Of a DNA stretch of 64,000 nucleotides, positions 23,120-35,898 are shown one piece after another. The first letter of the stretch is position 1. Every line of letters begins with the position of its first letter. The notes below the pieces were generated by a model. It had not been told where the DNA came from. It was given only the letters and a program-made list of their open reading frames with translations, and did no database searches. Source of the DNA: Escallonia rubra (lineage: Eukaryota; Streptophyta; Magnoliopsida; Escalloniales; Escalloniaceae); assembly GCA_033065855.1 (NCBI GenBank), contig JAVXUO010000701.1:248001-312000 (forward strand), in the 5' to 3' direction. The translations under genes and the position numbers were made by a program.

Positions 23120-24440
23120 GAGTTATTTGTTCATTAGCCCTTGAATTTCCTTCAATGTATATTTCATAAATACTCGCATCCGTTCTTTTTTCAGGGTCAC
23201 TGTCCAAGTGGAAGGGAGAGGAGTCTTATCCGGAGGAGTTGGAGCGCAACCGGTGCCGAGTTCTATTGGTAGGGTATTATTAGGAGGAGTTTTACCTGGG
23301 GCAGAAGGTCCTCTACAGCACCATACTGATTTCCAGGCCCGCATCTCGGCTGCCCCTCCTGTAGAGATGTACCATACGAGGACTTTGGATCGGAGGCTGA
23401 GAGACTCTGATTTAGGGGATCGTTGTATCCTCCTTGAGGTGGCCGAACATCCTCGTACTTATGAGGCACTCGTGCTAGAGAACCTAGCCCCTCCTTTGAC
23501 TGCGGAATGGGCAAAGAGGATCTAGCGGGCTAAGGCGACTCGGAACCAGAAGAGCAAAGGCTTGAATAAAAAGGAGGTCGCAAAGGGAATTATGTGCCCT
23601 TCTTGGACAGTGCCGGTATATCTGAGGGGCAAAAGACACAATACGGAACCAATTCCCCAACCAAAGAAGGATGAAGTTATGCTAGACCTCAAGGTGCTAG
23701 CTCGTGTCATGACGGTAAACTCGACTATTTATCTTATTGCAATTTTACTTTTAGGTTTTGCTTTTAATATGAACCAATTCCCCAACCAAAAAAGGTTGAA
23801 GATATGCTAGAACTCAAGGTGCTAGCCCGTGTCAAGACGGTAAACTCGACCCTTTATCTTATTACAATTTGACTTTTAGGCTTTGCTTTTAATACTATGA
23901 TTTTCCTTTTTGTTGGTCCCAAGCTCGATGTTGAAGGAGGCCTACCGGATGATTCATAGTCTAAAATGGTATCCACCATGCTGGACTTGCTAGAGGTGTA
24001 CGAGCCATCTACAGAGATAACAGAAGTGTCTACACCTACCCCTTATGGAGATGGATCAAGTATCGGTCATAGTTTCACAGAGCCTGCTGCCACTGTCACT
24101 CAAACTCTACGGGAGGAGCTCCAGTATTATGGTTAAGAGGCTGGAGGAAAACAAGAGCAATAAGTCAGATCCTCCTTAGGCCGATTTGCAAATCGGAGTC
24201 TGTGTTGCCCAAGGAGAAGGAGGCTGATAGTGTGAGAAATTGAAAGTCCGTCACTATACCAGGGTGCTATAGTGATTTACAAGACATATGGGAAGCCTAG
24301 TGGATCAACCGAGCCCATGGTATTGGAGTCATCTCTCAACCCTGCGGATGAGGAATATAAGGCCGAGTGAGACGATGAACCATCAGTATCCGGCAACGAA
24401 GAGGGACCTATCCCCAAGAAGCCCCGAAAGGACTGAAAAT
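23120..24440 (+). other. Plus-strand coding-like region in the Ogre 3' part (fossil)
   Basis: An open stretch on the plus strand, antisense to the element's own genes, includes HTRTLDRRLRDSD and further proline- and lysine-rich sequence toward 24430. A 100-bp segment at 23650-23770 is repeated at 23770-23890. It may be part of the antisense coding region that some Tat elements carry. It is broken and the family was not recognised. Confidence 0.4.
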
Positions 24441-24997
24441 TAGTTGATTTAGCCTAGAGTAGGATTGAGACTTCATTAGGAACTCGTTCTATTAGACTCT
24501 ATTGTAATGAACAATCTCTTTTTAGTGGCAAATTCTTATATTCTTATTAGTAATTCCTATGTAAATATCGTATTTTAATGTATACACACTTGCACACAAA
24601 AAATTGGATGAGAATAAAATTGGAATGAACTTGAGTTGGGTTGGAATGAGAAAGGTACAGGGTTTGACCTCCAAAGGGGCAAACCTTACAAAAATTCTAT
24701 AGAGGATGACTAACCCGCCGATTAGTCAATGAAGCTGGTTTGTTTCTCTAATCTTAGACCTAAAACCCGTTGGTTGGTCAAAAGAAAATTTCATTTTTTG
24801 AGTAAAACCGGACAGTTGGTCAGAAGGAAAGTCCATTTTTTGAAGTTAAACCGGACGGTTGGTCAGAGAGAGTGATTTCCACAAATGTTCAAAACAAAGG
24901 GAAAACTAGTCAGTTTGTCGAAAACCGTCTGGTTTGTCTAATGGTTTTTCTAATTTTTTAAACTTTGAGTCATGTCTTTACACAACTTAAGGCTTCC

Positions 24998-25007
24998 TAT
25001 TTATATA
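24998..25007 (+). promoter_or_regulatory. TATA-like box for the antisense frame
   Basis: The word tatttatata lies about 60 bp upstream of the first ATG (25065) of the antisense reading frame, with a pyrimidine-rich leader between them. Spacing and context fit a plant core promoter. This is inference from sequence only. Confidence 0.45.
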
Positions 25008-25064
25008 TTCAGGCTTCATCCTTCAAGGGGGCATTCCACTCTTATTCTCTCAAACAAACTCTGA

Positions 25065-26810
25065 ATGGCCTCGGAAGACAACCCCGCGATCTTCTAGCTC
25101 CAATTTTGATCCTTCACTAATTCATTCAACAAGGTAGAGCTTATTCATCTTGATGGGTTCTTTCATCTGAATTCGGTCACGAGTTTGCAGATGGTGGCTC
25201 TTCATGAAGTTATTCTTCGGGCCGCTTGTAAGTTTTGGGATTCCCAGGATCATGTCTTCAAATTCGGCCTGGATGATCTTTGCCTTAGTTATAAAGAATT
25301 CTCTACTTTGGTGGATGTCCCTGCCAATTGACCCATTGTTGTTCTGGTCATTCAAGATGGCTATGTCTTGTCGCTCATGAGATTTTTGGAACTTAGCAAA
25401 GAGTGTGCTAGATGATTTGTCCGAGGTGAGCATATATTTCTTTCTCCTGTTATTGAATATTTTTCTGCCAAACCGGGTAACCATAGTCTACAATATGTGA
25501 GCGCCAGGGTGGCAGCTTTGAGGCTATGTCTGGTGGCTAATTATCAGACTATTGTGTGCCCAGGGGTTACTGATGTGAGACTAGCTAAGTTGATATTCCA
25601 AATGCCCTTGAGAAGGAGAACCTTGATTGCGATACTGGTAGCAGAAACCACAAATGCCATAACCAAGTTGCATGAGGATCGAAGTGCTATATCTAGGCCT
25701 AGCCCCTTGCTTTTGTACGTGCAACTTTTGGACCATATTGGGCTGATACCTAAACCAGCTGAGGTGAGGTATCACACTAGTTCTTTCTGTTCTAGGCCTT
25801 TACTCTTCGAGGGTCGTTTGGGCATAGTTTATTCGACTCGCTTTTTCTGTGTACGAGAATTTGAGGATATCCACTAGCATTTTAATTGGTGGAAACCTCA
25901 TGGACCTACTATGCAGACTATTAGGTAGCAATATGTGTGTATTCTGAGGCTGTGTATTTCATCGTTCTACTTTGCTTGCCGTATTATGAGGCATTTTGGT
26001 TATGAGCAAATTGTTCCAACTTCTTCCGGTGATTTTTCTTTGGTGAGAGACCTTAGCCCTTCCCTAATCAAGGCTATTTCCCAAGGTTAGGGTTCTCATC
26101 CTTATACTCATAGTTCCATAGAGGTTAGGTTCTCACTGGTATAGACCCGGTTGCTCCAGTGTTGTCTGATGCTTATATCCTTGGCTTTGGCCCCTCAATT
26201 TAGAGAAGGTATTGGATATTGAAAGTCGATTGTACGTAGAGCTGAACTGGGATTTTCTGGGAGCCTGTGAGTTCGAATTTCTAAAGAGAGCTAAAGAGGA
26301 AGTTCGTGCTACCATAGATTTAGTCCCGATTTGCATGATTCTGGTAAAGCTTTACAAATTATAGTTAAGGGTTCCCATCACCCTCTGACAGAGGAAGAAG
26401 TTCGAGTCACATGGATTTGGGGGTCCTAGATTGGTCCCCAGTTGTTTGAAAACAAGTTTGACATAGACAGGAATCTGATACAGTATTTGCATATTGATGA
26501 GCCTTGGAAGATTCGTTCATTGCTGGTTAAGAAGAAGTACCAAAAAAAGGCCACTAACTATCAAGGCTACTTCAGAACATGAGGACTGCATAGATGCTTA
26601 TATCGAGGGCCGGTTTGACCGTAAGCATGCCAAGGGGATAAAAATCGAAAAAGTAATAAAAGGCTTAGAGGCTGAAACAAAGATTCCAGAGGATAGGATT
26701 CCGATATCAGAGATGCTGACTTGTAAGAAGGATAAGCGAAAGTTGGGCTTGATCATATTTCTTGATAAAGATGATCGTCCTTCCTGGAAGAAGAAAAAAG
26801 GTACATGATG
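25065..26810 (+). other. Antisense reading frame of the Ogre/Tat element (fossil)
   Basis: Plus-strand sequence encoding a stretch with HEVILRAACKFWDSQDHVF followed by a YKEFSTLVDVP-type segment, then RVAALRLCLVA and a later basic, lysine-rich end near 26750-26805. The FWD..HVF..F wording resembles the DUF7745/plant-mobile-domain-like proteins known as antisense frames of Tat-lineage elements. It lies between integrase and 3' LTR and is transcribed against the element if at all. It is broken several times. Confidence 0.6.
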
Positions 26811-27208
26811 GTAGCTTACTCTTAGGTTTCTGATAGGACTTAGAAGCTTTTTCATTTGCCCTGACTTTTGCATAGGCCGTCCTTTTCATTTTCCCTGACT
26901 TTCCCAAGGCTCAAATTTTAATCAAAAGTATTTTATATTTTTCTAGTAATTTTTTGTTTTTCAATATTTTTTATTTTGCCATAATTTTTGCCTAGGTGCC
27001 CTTTCAAGGTTTTCCATCCTAGCGGGCCTTTTTTATTTTTCTCGAGAATGTAGTTAAGTTCATAGCCAATAAAATAAAAGACTTTTGATTAAAATTTGAC
27101 CGCACTCGAGGCATCTTTACGGGCTGGCTACTTACCTCCATAAATGTGTGTGCCCGTAGTGTTCTTAAATGAGGATCAGGTCGTTCGTAGTTCAATTACA
27201 ATTTTTAC

Positions 27209-30200
27209 TCATGCATAGTATTTCTTTAGTTGGTCTAGGTTGACTAACTGTAACAACTCGATTCCATCTAAATCGACTAACAAAGCTGCATCTTCGGTCA
27301 TGATTTGCTTGATTAGATAGAAACTTGACCAGCTGGGTTCAAACTTTCCTCGCGGCTTCCAGATTTGTCTGATCTTCTCTTTCAATACCAAATCTCTTTC
27401 TTTTCTTTTAAGTCGCGTCCCTTAACTCGCTTGTTAAACGCTCGGGCGATCCGCTTCTGGTAAACCTGAATGTGGTAAATTGCTTTCAACATTTTCTCTT
27501 CTACCAATGCTAGCTCTTCAAAGCGATGTCATACCCAATCTTCTTCAGGTACTTGATTCTCCAACAGTACCATAAGGGGGGCTACTTTCAATTCCACTGG
27601 GAGGACCGCTTCCATGCCATAAACATGGGGTACCCCCGATTAATGTTCTCAGAGATGTCTTATAGCCCCAAAGAGAATATGGAGCTTATCTGGTCAGTTC
27701 TTATAGAAATCTGTCATTTTACTCAGCATATTCTTGATGTTTTTATTGGTGACCTCTATAGCCCCATTGGTCTGTGGATAGTAAGGTGAGGAGCGATGCC
27801 GAATTATACCATTCTCTTCGGTTAAATCGTTGACTTCTCATTCGAAATGCAAACCGTTGTCAAAAATCAACTCTTGAGGAACGCTGTATCGAAAAATGAC
27901 ATTGATTCGAATGAACTAAGACACTTTCTTGGCATTAAGTACGGTGTATGAAGCGTCTCCACCCACTTTGTAAAGAAGTCTATGGCAACTAGTATAAACT
28001 CGTGTCCATTAGAAGCTTTAGGACTGATCTTTGCTATCAAATCTATTCCCAAAAATAGGGCCATAGAGATGTAAAGATGTATAACTCTGAAGAGGGGAGG
28101 TTTTGCAAATTGGCATACACTTGACATTTGTGTCACCTTCTTACATGTTTGATAACACTCATGTTCCATCGTATTCCAGTAGTATCCTTGTTGAAGGCCT
28201 TTCTTTGCTAACATACGACCATTCATGTGTGGTCCACATTCTTCTTAGTGTATATCTTTCATAATCTGATGACCTTCTCTCTCCATAACACACGATAAAT
28301 GCTCTCCACTATAATGCCTCTTATACAAGTTTCGTTACACGTGATAAACTGGGCTACTCATTTCCTCAGAGATACACGGTCCTTCGTAGAAGATCCATCG
28401 GGATATTTACCATCTCGGATAAGGTTTTGTATATCCATGTACCAATGTTTTGTTACCCCAATTTCCTCGACGGATGCGATCATGAAGCAATAAGTTGGTC
28501 GATCCTTCTTCCAATTAAAAATGGCTCCACTTCCTATCCTTCGGGTATTTCTATCATTGAGGTGAGCGTTCCAAAGCATCGACAAAGTTGTTCTTGAGTT
28601 GAGGTAGGTAATGGAACTCTACATTTTTTAATTACTCACCAATCTTCTCCTAATGGGCGTCGTATACTTGTAAAAGTTTGTCTCTAATCATCCACGTCCC
28701 TTGTACCTGAAGTATGATCAAAGCTGAGTCACCATATACTATAATCTCTCGGACTCCTAGGCTTAAAGCCATCTCTAAACCAATAATGCACGCTTCGTAT
28801 TTGGCAGTGTTGTTAATATTGTCGAAAGTTAGCTTGATGGCTATGGGCAAATAGGCCCCATCTGGTGAAATTAACATTATTCATACTTTGAATCCTTTGT
28901 TGTTTGCTACTCCGTCAAAATACAATTGCCACCGGGTCTCCGATTCCATGGTGGAAGCTTCATTGTCCGAGAACTTCGTCTCTCATCCACTATTATTCTC
29001 TGTCGGACAGTCGGCTAACAAATTTGCCACGGCCTTTCCTTATATGGACTTTTGGGTGACATAAGTGATGTTGAACTCTGAAAGTAGTAGGAGCCACTTT
29101 CTTGTGCAGTTGGATAGGGATGAATTTTCAAACAGATATTTCAACATATCCATCCTGGTCAATAATCTAATCATGTAAGCAAAAACATATTGCGCAACCT
29201 CTGCGTTACCCAGACTAACGATACACATGTCTTCTCTAACGCTGAGTAATACACCTCTCCTTCGGTCAACTTCTTACTGATATTGTAAATGGCTCTCTCC
29301 ACTTACAAATGCTCCAAATGTTGGGCCAACATTACTCCTGCACGGTATCAGTTATGGTTAGGTATAACAGTAAGGGACTACCGGGTATCGGAAGGATCAA
29401 GACTGTAGGGTTGCTCAGTTATTATTTAATTATATCAAAAACTTCTTGGCACAAGGAATTCCACTATTTTGCTTATCAGTCCTTCTTCAACAACTTGAAT
29501 ACGGCTCACATACCATGGTTAACTGGGATACAAACCGGTTGATGTATTGGGTTCTACCGAAGAATCCTCAAATCTTTTTCTTGCTGTTAAGTAGGGGCAT
29601 CTTTACTATGGCTTCAATCTTAGTTGGGTAGACCTCTATGCCCTTCTTGCTGACCTTAAACCCTAGTAGCTTTCTGGTTGTAACTTGAACACACGCTTCT
29701 GTGGGTTAAGCCTTACATTATACTGCCTAAATCACTCAAAGTACTTCCTTAGGACTGTACAGTGATCTTCACGCTTCTTAAACTTGATAATCATATCATC
29801 CACATATACCTCTAGCTCCTTATGAATTGATTGTGGCAAAGGCTATTTGCGGCTCGTTGATATAAAGCCCCGGCATTCTTCAATCCAAAAGGCATCATTG
29901 TGTAACAAAATGTGCCCCGTGGCATGGTGAAGGTCATTTCTCCTGGTCTAGGGAGCCATCTTTATCTGATTGTGTCTGACGAAGCAAGCCATGATGGAAA
30001 CCAACTCGTACTCCACAAGGTGTTATCTATGATCATTTCTGTGATGGGGGCTTTTTGGGCATGAGCCATCTTCTTGATGGCTTCCCTTATCTCTTTCTTG
30101 GTTGGCTTGTATCCCAACCCAAACTGATCTCTTTTTCTCTCTAGAATAGGGAAGCTGGGAAGCCCTTGGCAATTTTTGCCCAAACCTTTAGTTGGGAAAT

Positions 30201-30808
30201 ATAAGAGCTTTCTCATCATAGGAAGTAGTGCAGTCTTACTGTGGGGTGCAAAAGTGAAAAAAATTTCACCGAGACTAACTTCATTAGCCTCCAAACACTA
30301 AACTAGGTAATCTATCTTGAATCCGTTGAGCAGCAGGTCAAACGAATCATGTGAAACCACAACATTATTCTTGTCATTTTCTATTTATCCAATCTGAGGT
30401 AACTCAGAATCACCCATAATTTTAAGACGGCTTTGTCCAGAACAAACTTGACCTTCTAGTTTAACGTAGAAGGGATTTCTCCATCGAATGTATCATTTGT
30501 CTATCTAACAGAAGATTGAACGCAGTGGGTATGTCTAACACTTGAAACTCCACTTTGAAATTAGTAGTTCCAATTGTCATAGAGGGTTTTACTGTGCCAA
30601 TAACCTCTCTCCAGGTGTTAACATAGGCTCGGACGGCTTGGTTAGAAGGGGTAAATTCTGAGGGATCAATGCCAACAGCTTGGACTATAAGTAGAGCATA
30701 GACTTTTAGGGTAAAACTGTTATCTATGAGAATTAGGGGAACCCTCTTATCAAGTGCCCCTATTGTGATATGCAGCGGGTCGTTGTGACTTGGTCCATAT
30801 TTGGGCAA
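27209..30808 (-). other. Ogre pol region: protease, RT, two RNase H, integrase (fossil)
   Basis: In minus-strand order: protease-linked block at 30808-30461 (with FKVEFQVLDIPTAFNLLL); RT part from about 30290; RNase H end near 29230-29040 (LLLSEFNITYVTQK); archaeal-type RNase H at 28877-28650 (AKYEACIIGLEMAL and IIVYGDSALI); integrase zinc finger and core near 28226-27960 (GYYWNTME, SNGHEFILVAIDFFTKWVE); and the C-terminal chromodomain-free tail ending LVNLDQLKKYYA at 27209. The double RNase H places it in Tat/Ogre. The reading frames are broken many times. Confidence 0.85.
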
Positions 30809-32313
30809 ATAAAATTCGGCAAAGGCAAGGACATTCCTATAATGAATAGCCCCTAGTACCTGAAATAGGTCTTCTGGCTGGGTCTATATGGGTATCTGGG
30901 CTTTGTTGAGTAACTTGATTTAGGTCTGTCTATGAGAGTAGGAGTAGGAAACGGATAGCAATCCCTGGATAGAGATATTAGCTTGGGTCTTCTTCAGTTA
31001 TCTCAGTGCCTCGTCCTCTGGGGGTCTTGGGAAAATAATGGTCTGATGTGGCTGGTTGGGAAGCGGTTTGGTAAACTCGACCTAATTTCGTCACCTCATT
31101 TTTGGGCCTAAACACAAAGCATGTATCTTCGTGGTAATTTTCTTCCACAGAAAAGGCCTCGCCTTCCATCAACTCTTCCTAAGAAATAGCATCAAGAACT
31201 CTAGTAGAGAATTAAATATAGAAACATACTGAACACACTGGCTTACTAAGTTAATGAGTGTAGCCGAATCCATCACACATGGAACATCATTGATAAGGTT
31301 AACTCTGTGAGGTTTCCTTCCTGATCTTGGGTCTGGCATGAGGGGAGAATTTGCCTTTGTCAACAAGATCATGGATGACATGTTTGAGACTCATATATGT
31401 CTATGTGGAATGTCCCTTCTCTTGATGATAGGTATAGAAGCGTGAACATCATACCCTTCAGGTTTCAATGCTGGTGTGGAGGTAGGCGGTAACTTAGATA
31501 TCATGCCCGTCCTTAACAACTGTTTGAACACCTTGAACAATGGGGCATTCAACAGGGTGAACTTTCTTTTAGGCTCTGAGATAGCTACCCATGATACTAT
31601 CTTTTGTGCTCGGACAATGTTTACATTGCTGGCACTAACGAGCTTCGGTTGGACATTAGAATTTTTGGAGCCTGCTCTGTATACTCCTGGCTTCATCTCA
31701 CGAGAAATAATCCATTTGTTGATGGTGTCCTCGATCTGTACTAGGCATCCCATTAACGACCTGAACTAGGTATGGTAGTGGCCAAAGATTCATGGTATAT
31801 TGGGAGAAGATTGTTTCTCAATATGTTCACATGTTCTTCCTCGGTAGGGCGATTCACCATCTGAGTAGTTTTGTTTTTCCTTAACTTGATAAAAGAAGAT
31901 ACATGTTCCATTAACTCTTGCTTGGTGGTCTCTAAGTCTCTGCGAGTGATGTCTAAATCAGCGTTGTACTGATTTACAAACTCTCTTACAACATCCTACC
32001 AAGTTTAAACTCTGGCCTCCTCTAAGGTAAGGAACCATTTAGATGCGACTCTAGTTAAGGTACGGTGGAAGAGCTGTATCAACTGATTCTAGTTAACTCT
32101 ATGGGTGCGAACGCACGCATGTACATCTTTATGTAGATCTTGGGGTCTGTGGTCCCATCAAACTTTTTCACCTCCGAAATTTTGAACTTAGGCGATAATC
32201 AATCTTCAGGGTTCATGATAAGTGCACTGAGGTCTAGTGGGTCATCCACCTTCCTAATTTGGGCAATCTAGGATTCTAGTGCAGCCAACTTATCCTTCAA
32301 TCATGGGACAACA

Positions 32314-33331
32314 CACTACAAGAAAATCGACTTTTAGCGACGAAAATTTCCGTCGTTAAAAGTGAATATTCCGTAGAAAAAACTTTTAGCGACGGACTGT
32401 CCGTCGCTAAAAATCTGTGGGTGAAAACCCCGTTACTAAAAGATTAGCGACGGAATTTCGTAATCCGTCGGTAAAAATTTAATATTAACGACGAAATTAA
32501 TTATTTTTAGTGACGGAATTTTCCGGTTATTTTTTTTTACGATCGACGGAATAATTTTTAGTGATGAAATTAATCAATCTACACATCAACAACACACAAG
32601 TCGACAACCATGAAGATCCATTGACTGAAACTCTTCAGTCTACCTAACACCCACAAAGCGACGGTCGGCGATAGTGGGGACCGATCGATGGCGTCGGGGC
32701 CACGGTGATGAACGATCGGTGGCGTCGGGGCCACGGTGGTGACAGATCGGTGGCGTCGGGGCACGGTGGTGACAGATCAATGGCATCGGGGCACAGTGGT
32801 GACAGATCAGTGGCGTCGGGGCAAGGTGGTGACAGATCGGTGGCGTCAGGGCACGGTGGTGACAGATCGGTGGCGTCGGGGCACGGTGGTGACAGATCAG
32901 TGGCGACGGGCGACGATGGTGACATGACGATAATGTGAGAGAGATCGATCGGTGGCGGCAGAGATGCGGTAGATCGAGAGTGACTAGCCACCGTGGAGAT
33001 GTGGGTTGAGTAGGGTGGTCGTGAGTCGTGGCTTACTGATTTTGGTAGATCTGTGAGAAAGAGAGAGATTTGAGATAATGAACCTGGCTGTGAGATTTGA
33101 GAGAAGGATCTGTGTGTGACTATTAGGGAGAGTTGAGAGGGCAGGTGAAAAGAAGAGAAATGTAACCCTAAAATTCATATATATATAGACAAATAACCGG
33201 GTAAACCCTAAAAGGCCGTCTTTAGCAACGGACTTTTAGAGACGGAACATCCGTCGCTAGAAGGCACTTTTAGCGACGGATTTAGTTCCGTCCCTAAAAA
33301 TCCGTCGCTAAAAGGTCATTTTCTTGTAGTG
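32314..33331. mobile_element. Non-autonomous CACTA-type transposon
   Basis: Begins CACTACAAGAAAATCGAC and ends with its inverted partner GTCATTTTCTTGTAGTG. The 3-bp target duplication is aca at 32311-32313 and 33332-33334. Both subterminal regions carry many TTTTAGCGACGGA motifs in both directions, typical of plant CACTA elements. No transposase is present. The interior carries a minisatellite (32664-32920). It lies in the gag region of the Ogre element, so it is younger than that element. Confidence 0.93.
32664..32920. repeat. 30-bp minisatellite inside the CACTA element
   Basis: About eight copies of a 30-bp unit built from ggcacggtggtgacagatc and ggtggcgtcg. The unit is a multiple of three and leaves all frames open on both strands, so the predicted repetitive peptides are likely artefacts. 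Confidence 0.9.
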
Positions 33332-34571
33332 ACAGTATTCTTCCTCATCTTCTGATCGTACTGCCATTCAAACTCGGACTTCTTTTCATCGTCTCTTTTC
33401 TCAAGTTTAGCCTCATCCTCATGTTCCTTCATACCCCTTCTCGTGAGGTTGTCCATCTCCTTGGCTTTTCGGGCTTGTTGATCTGCTAGGGCTACAAAAT
33501 TGGCCTAAAAATTCTTTTGTAATTCACTGAAAATACGGACCAAATTTTCCATTTGTGCCGGAGGAGTCCCGATACCAACCTCGTTTAGTCGTAACTGTAT
33601 AGAAACTTTCAAAAAATTAATCACATAGATCGAACTGGTGGTTTATACCTCATGGAGGATGAGAGGTACTGACTAATGGCAAGGCTTCTGACTAATGTGC
33701 TTATTTTTTGGATTTTAAAAATTTTGGGATGAGGCTAACTGAACCAGTTGGTTGGTTGGTGGATCTAGGGTTTTGATTTGGAATAGTTCTGGAATACGAA
33801 TAGCTCTAACTAATTGTCCAGTCACTCAAGAAGTGAACCAGCCGGTTGGAAACTGTATCTCGGGTTTTGAATTAGAAAAATTCAGGAATGTGGATAGTTC
33901 TGACTAACTGTCTGGTCACCAGGCGAGTGAACTAGTCGGTTGGCCAGTTGTTCTATGATTTGACGTATAAGCCAGCCTGTTTTGAATTTTTCAATAACTT
34001 TACTTACTGACTAATCGTCCGGTCAAGAGCACGGAGGACGGCCAGTTAGTCAGTGTCTTCCCTCTTTTACGAGATTACCAGCTAGCTTATAGAATATTAA
34101 TTCGTCCCCTGCCACAATGCCATAGGCCAAAGCAAGTATTCTCCCAAAAAGGGGGAAATGCTGAAATGGTTCGAGTTCGTGGTGTCTCTCTCAACGCCGG
34201 TGTAAGGTCACTCCTTCGGCTCGACTCGTACCGTATACCTCCCACCAATAACTCAGGTAGTTAATAATCGTGATCGACAGTATGTGTAGAAGTCTTTTAA
34301 TATACCAAGAAAGCAGGAGGTTCTTTTAGTACGAGGCAATGGAGCTGAGAGTACAGTCAAAATTCGTCTCAAAACTAGGAAGTTCAAGAGTTTCAATTGT
34401 TTCCCTTGAACGGGTGGGTTAGGGACAGATGTGTGCGTGTGTGAGGAATCAAATTAAAATGACAATTACCACAGTTCTATCACATTGTACATGTTATATA
34501 ACATAAAAGAAAATACAAAAAATGCCAAAAGTTATAGAAAATTTCTTGAGTCTAGTCCTTTAAGTTTTTAG

Positions 34572-34589
34572 TCCCCAAGGGAATCGCCA
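34572..34589 (-). other. Primer-binding site, tRNA-Arg type
   Basis: On the minus strand, one base after the end of the 5' LTR, TGGCGATTCCCTTGGGGA differs at two positions from the Ogre-type site TGGCGACTCCGCTGGGGA, which is complementary to the 3' end of a plant tRNA-Arg. Confidence 0.8.
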
Positions 34590-34590
34590 C

Positions 34591-35898
34591 TGTAGCGAAC
34601 TGTCTCGGAAAAAATTTCCCCGTGGTAGGAAGATTTTTGGGAGTAGCCATCTTATTTAATTAAACAAAGAAAAATTAGAAAAACCCTAAAAATGACTCGA
34701 AAAATGTCCATAGACTAACTAATCTATCGAAAACAGAAAAATGGGCTCGGGGACTATATTATACAATGGGAAGGTGTTAGGCACCTGCCATACCCTTTCG
34801 GTCTTTACTTTGTTTCTCTTGAATTTTGGCATTTTTAACACATAAAACACGTAAACATGCATGAAGTAAACCCTAAGTTTATTTCTATATTATTGGCTTG
34901 AATTCGACAGCAGGGGTCGAGTGGCCTACGTATCCGGTAAGACAAACCGCGATCAAAATTATCGTAGCCGACTCTGATCCTGCGGGAGACAACCTATGCC
35001 TTGGTCTTAGACTCGAACTAAGAAATGAGAAGACTCTTTTTTATGCTTTTTGTACTACAAATGAAATGCTTTTGCGAGAAATGGGAAATAATTCTAGACG
35101 ACTAAAGTAGATTAGAAAGCTATAAAATATATCTCGCGAGCTTGCTTGCTTGTCTAGAGGACTCGGGAACGCTATACGAAGGATCCACAATGCAAGAGAT
35201 TTGAGAATATTTTGGAGTGAGTTATGAAGGGCTAATTCCTCTTAAGAGATGATACTCAACTTCTAGGAGAAATGGTATAAAAGCTCTTGGGAGAAAAAGC
35301 ATCCCTGAGAATATAAGCCAAGGGCCCTGTTTATTGAGGTCTGGGACGCCATAAATGATAAAGATGACCATGTCAATCTCTGATCTGATGATAAGACAGA
35401 ATATTTAATAAAAATCATAGATCGACAAAAGTCAACTACCCGGGCTAGTTCATCCCATAAATTTATAATATTTTTTTTCTAAATTGTGAGACATTATCTG
35501 ACCTTACTTTGGTAATTATCTCTGACTTTCTAGATGCGATGTACCAGATTAGGCAATTATCTTCACATTTTACATAAATCCATGATATAATTATTCGCAT
35601 CAAGGATAAATTATATATGATTCCTTAGATCTTCTAGACAAATCACTATCTAGACATGTGTACTGGACTAACATAGTTGGACTAGACTAAGCCATATTAG
35701 TGATTGGACCACTCGACTCGACTGTTGGACTAGATAAGCGGACTTGACTACTCGACTAGACAACTAGATTGGACTCCTACACTGGACCAAATTAATTACA
35801 TTACATTACCGGTCCTAACCCTTAATAGTAAACTCTAATTAATAATAAAGCTCAATAATGATTTAATTTAAAATGACTAGAAAAAATTGGTGTCTACA
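34591..35898 (-). repeat. 5' LTR of the Ogre-like element
   Basis: On the minus strand it starts TGTAGACACCAATTTTTT at 35898 and ends GTTCGCTACA at 34591, a short inverted TGTAG/CTACA pair. It matches 21280-22535 through blocks such as ttatttaattaaa and gagctcggggacta. Confidence 0.9.

Larger units (their letters stand above)
31170..34000 (-). other. Ogre gag region, split by a CACTA element (fossil)
   Basis: Gag-like sequence on the minus strand, clearest at 31753-31391, and a leader rich in ttggt/accgg words at 33700-34080. The part near 32240-31870 has the LETTKQELMEH-like and zinc-free wording of Tat gag. It is interrupted by the CACTA insertion at 32314-33331 and broken elsewhere. The upper limit is uncertain. 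Confidence 0.6.
21280..35898 (-). mobile_element. Ogre/Tat-type Ty3/gypsy retrotransposon (fossil), 14.6 kb
   Basis: Bounded by two related LTRs (21280-22535 and 34591-35898). Next to the right LTR is a primer site of the tRNA-Arg type used by Ogre elements. Minus-strand order is gag, protease, RT, RNase H, a second archaeal-type RNase H, integrase; the second RNase H marks the Tat lineage. The 3' part carries plus-strand antisense reading frames, known in this lineage. A CACTA element sits in gag. G-rich flanks (ggggg and gggga) may be the 5-bp target duplication. The two LTRs differ at roughly a fifth of sites by eye over the first 200 bp, and the coding frames have well over ten breaks, so it is an old, dead copy. 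Confidence 0.88.

Noticed and set aside
32579-32991. Repetitive frames with DATDLSPPCP-type units
   Set aside because: Product of the 30-bp array of the CACTA element; open in several phases and on both strands.
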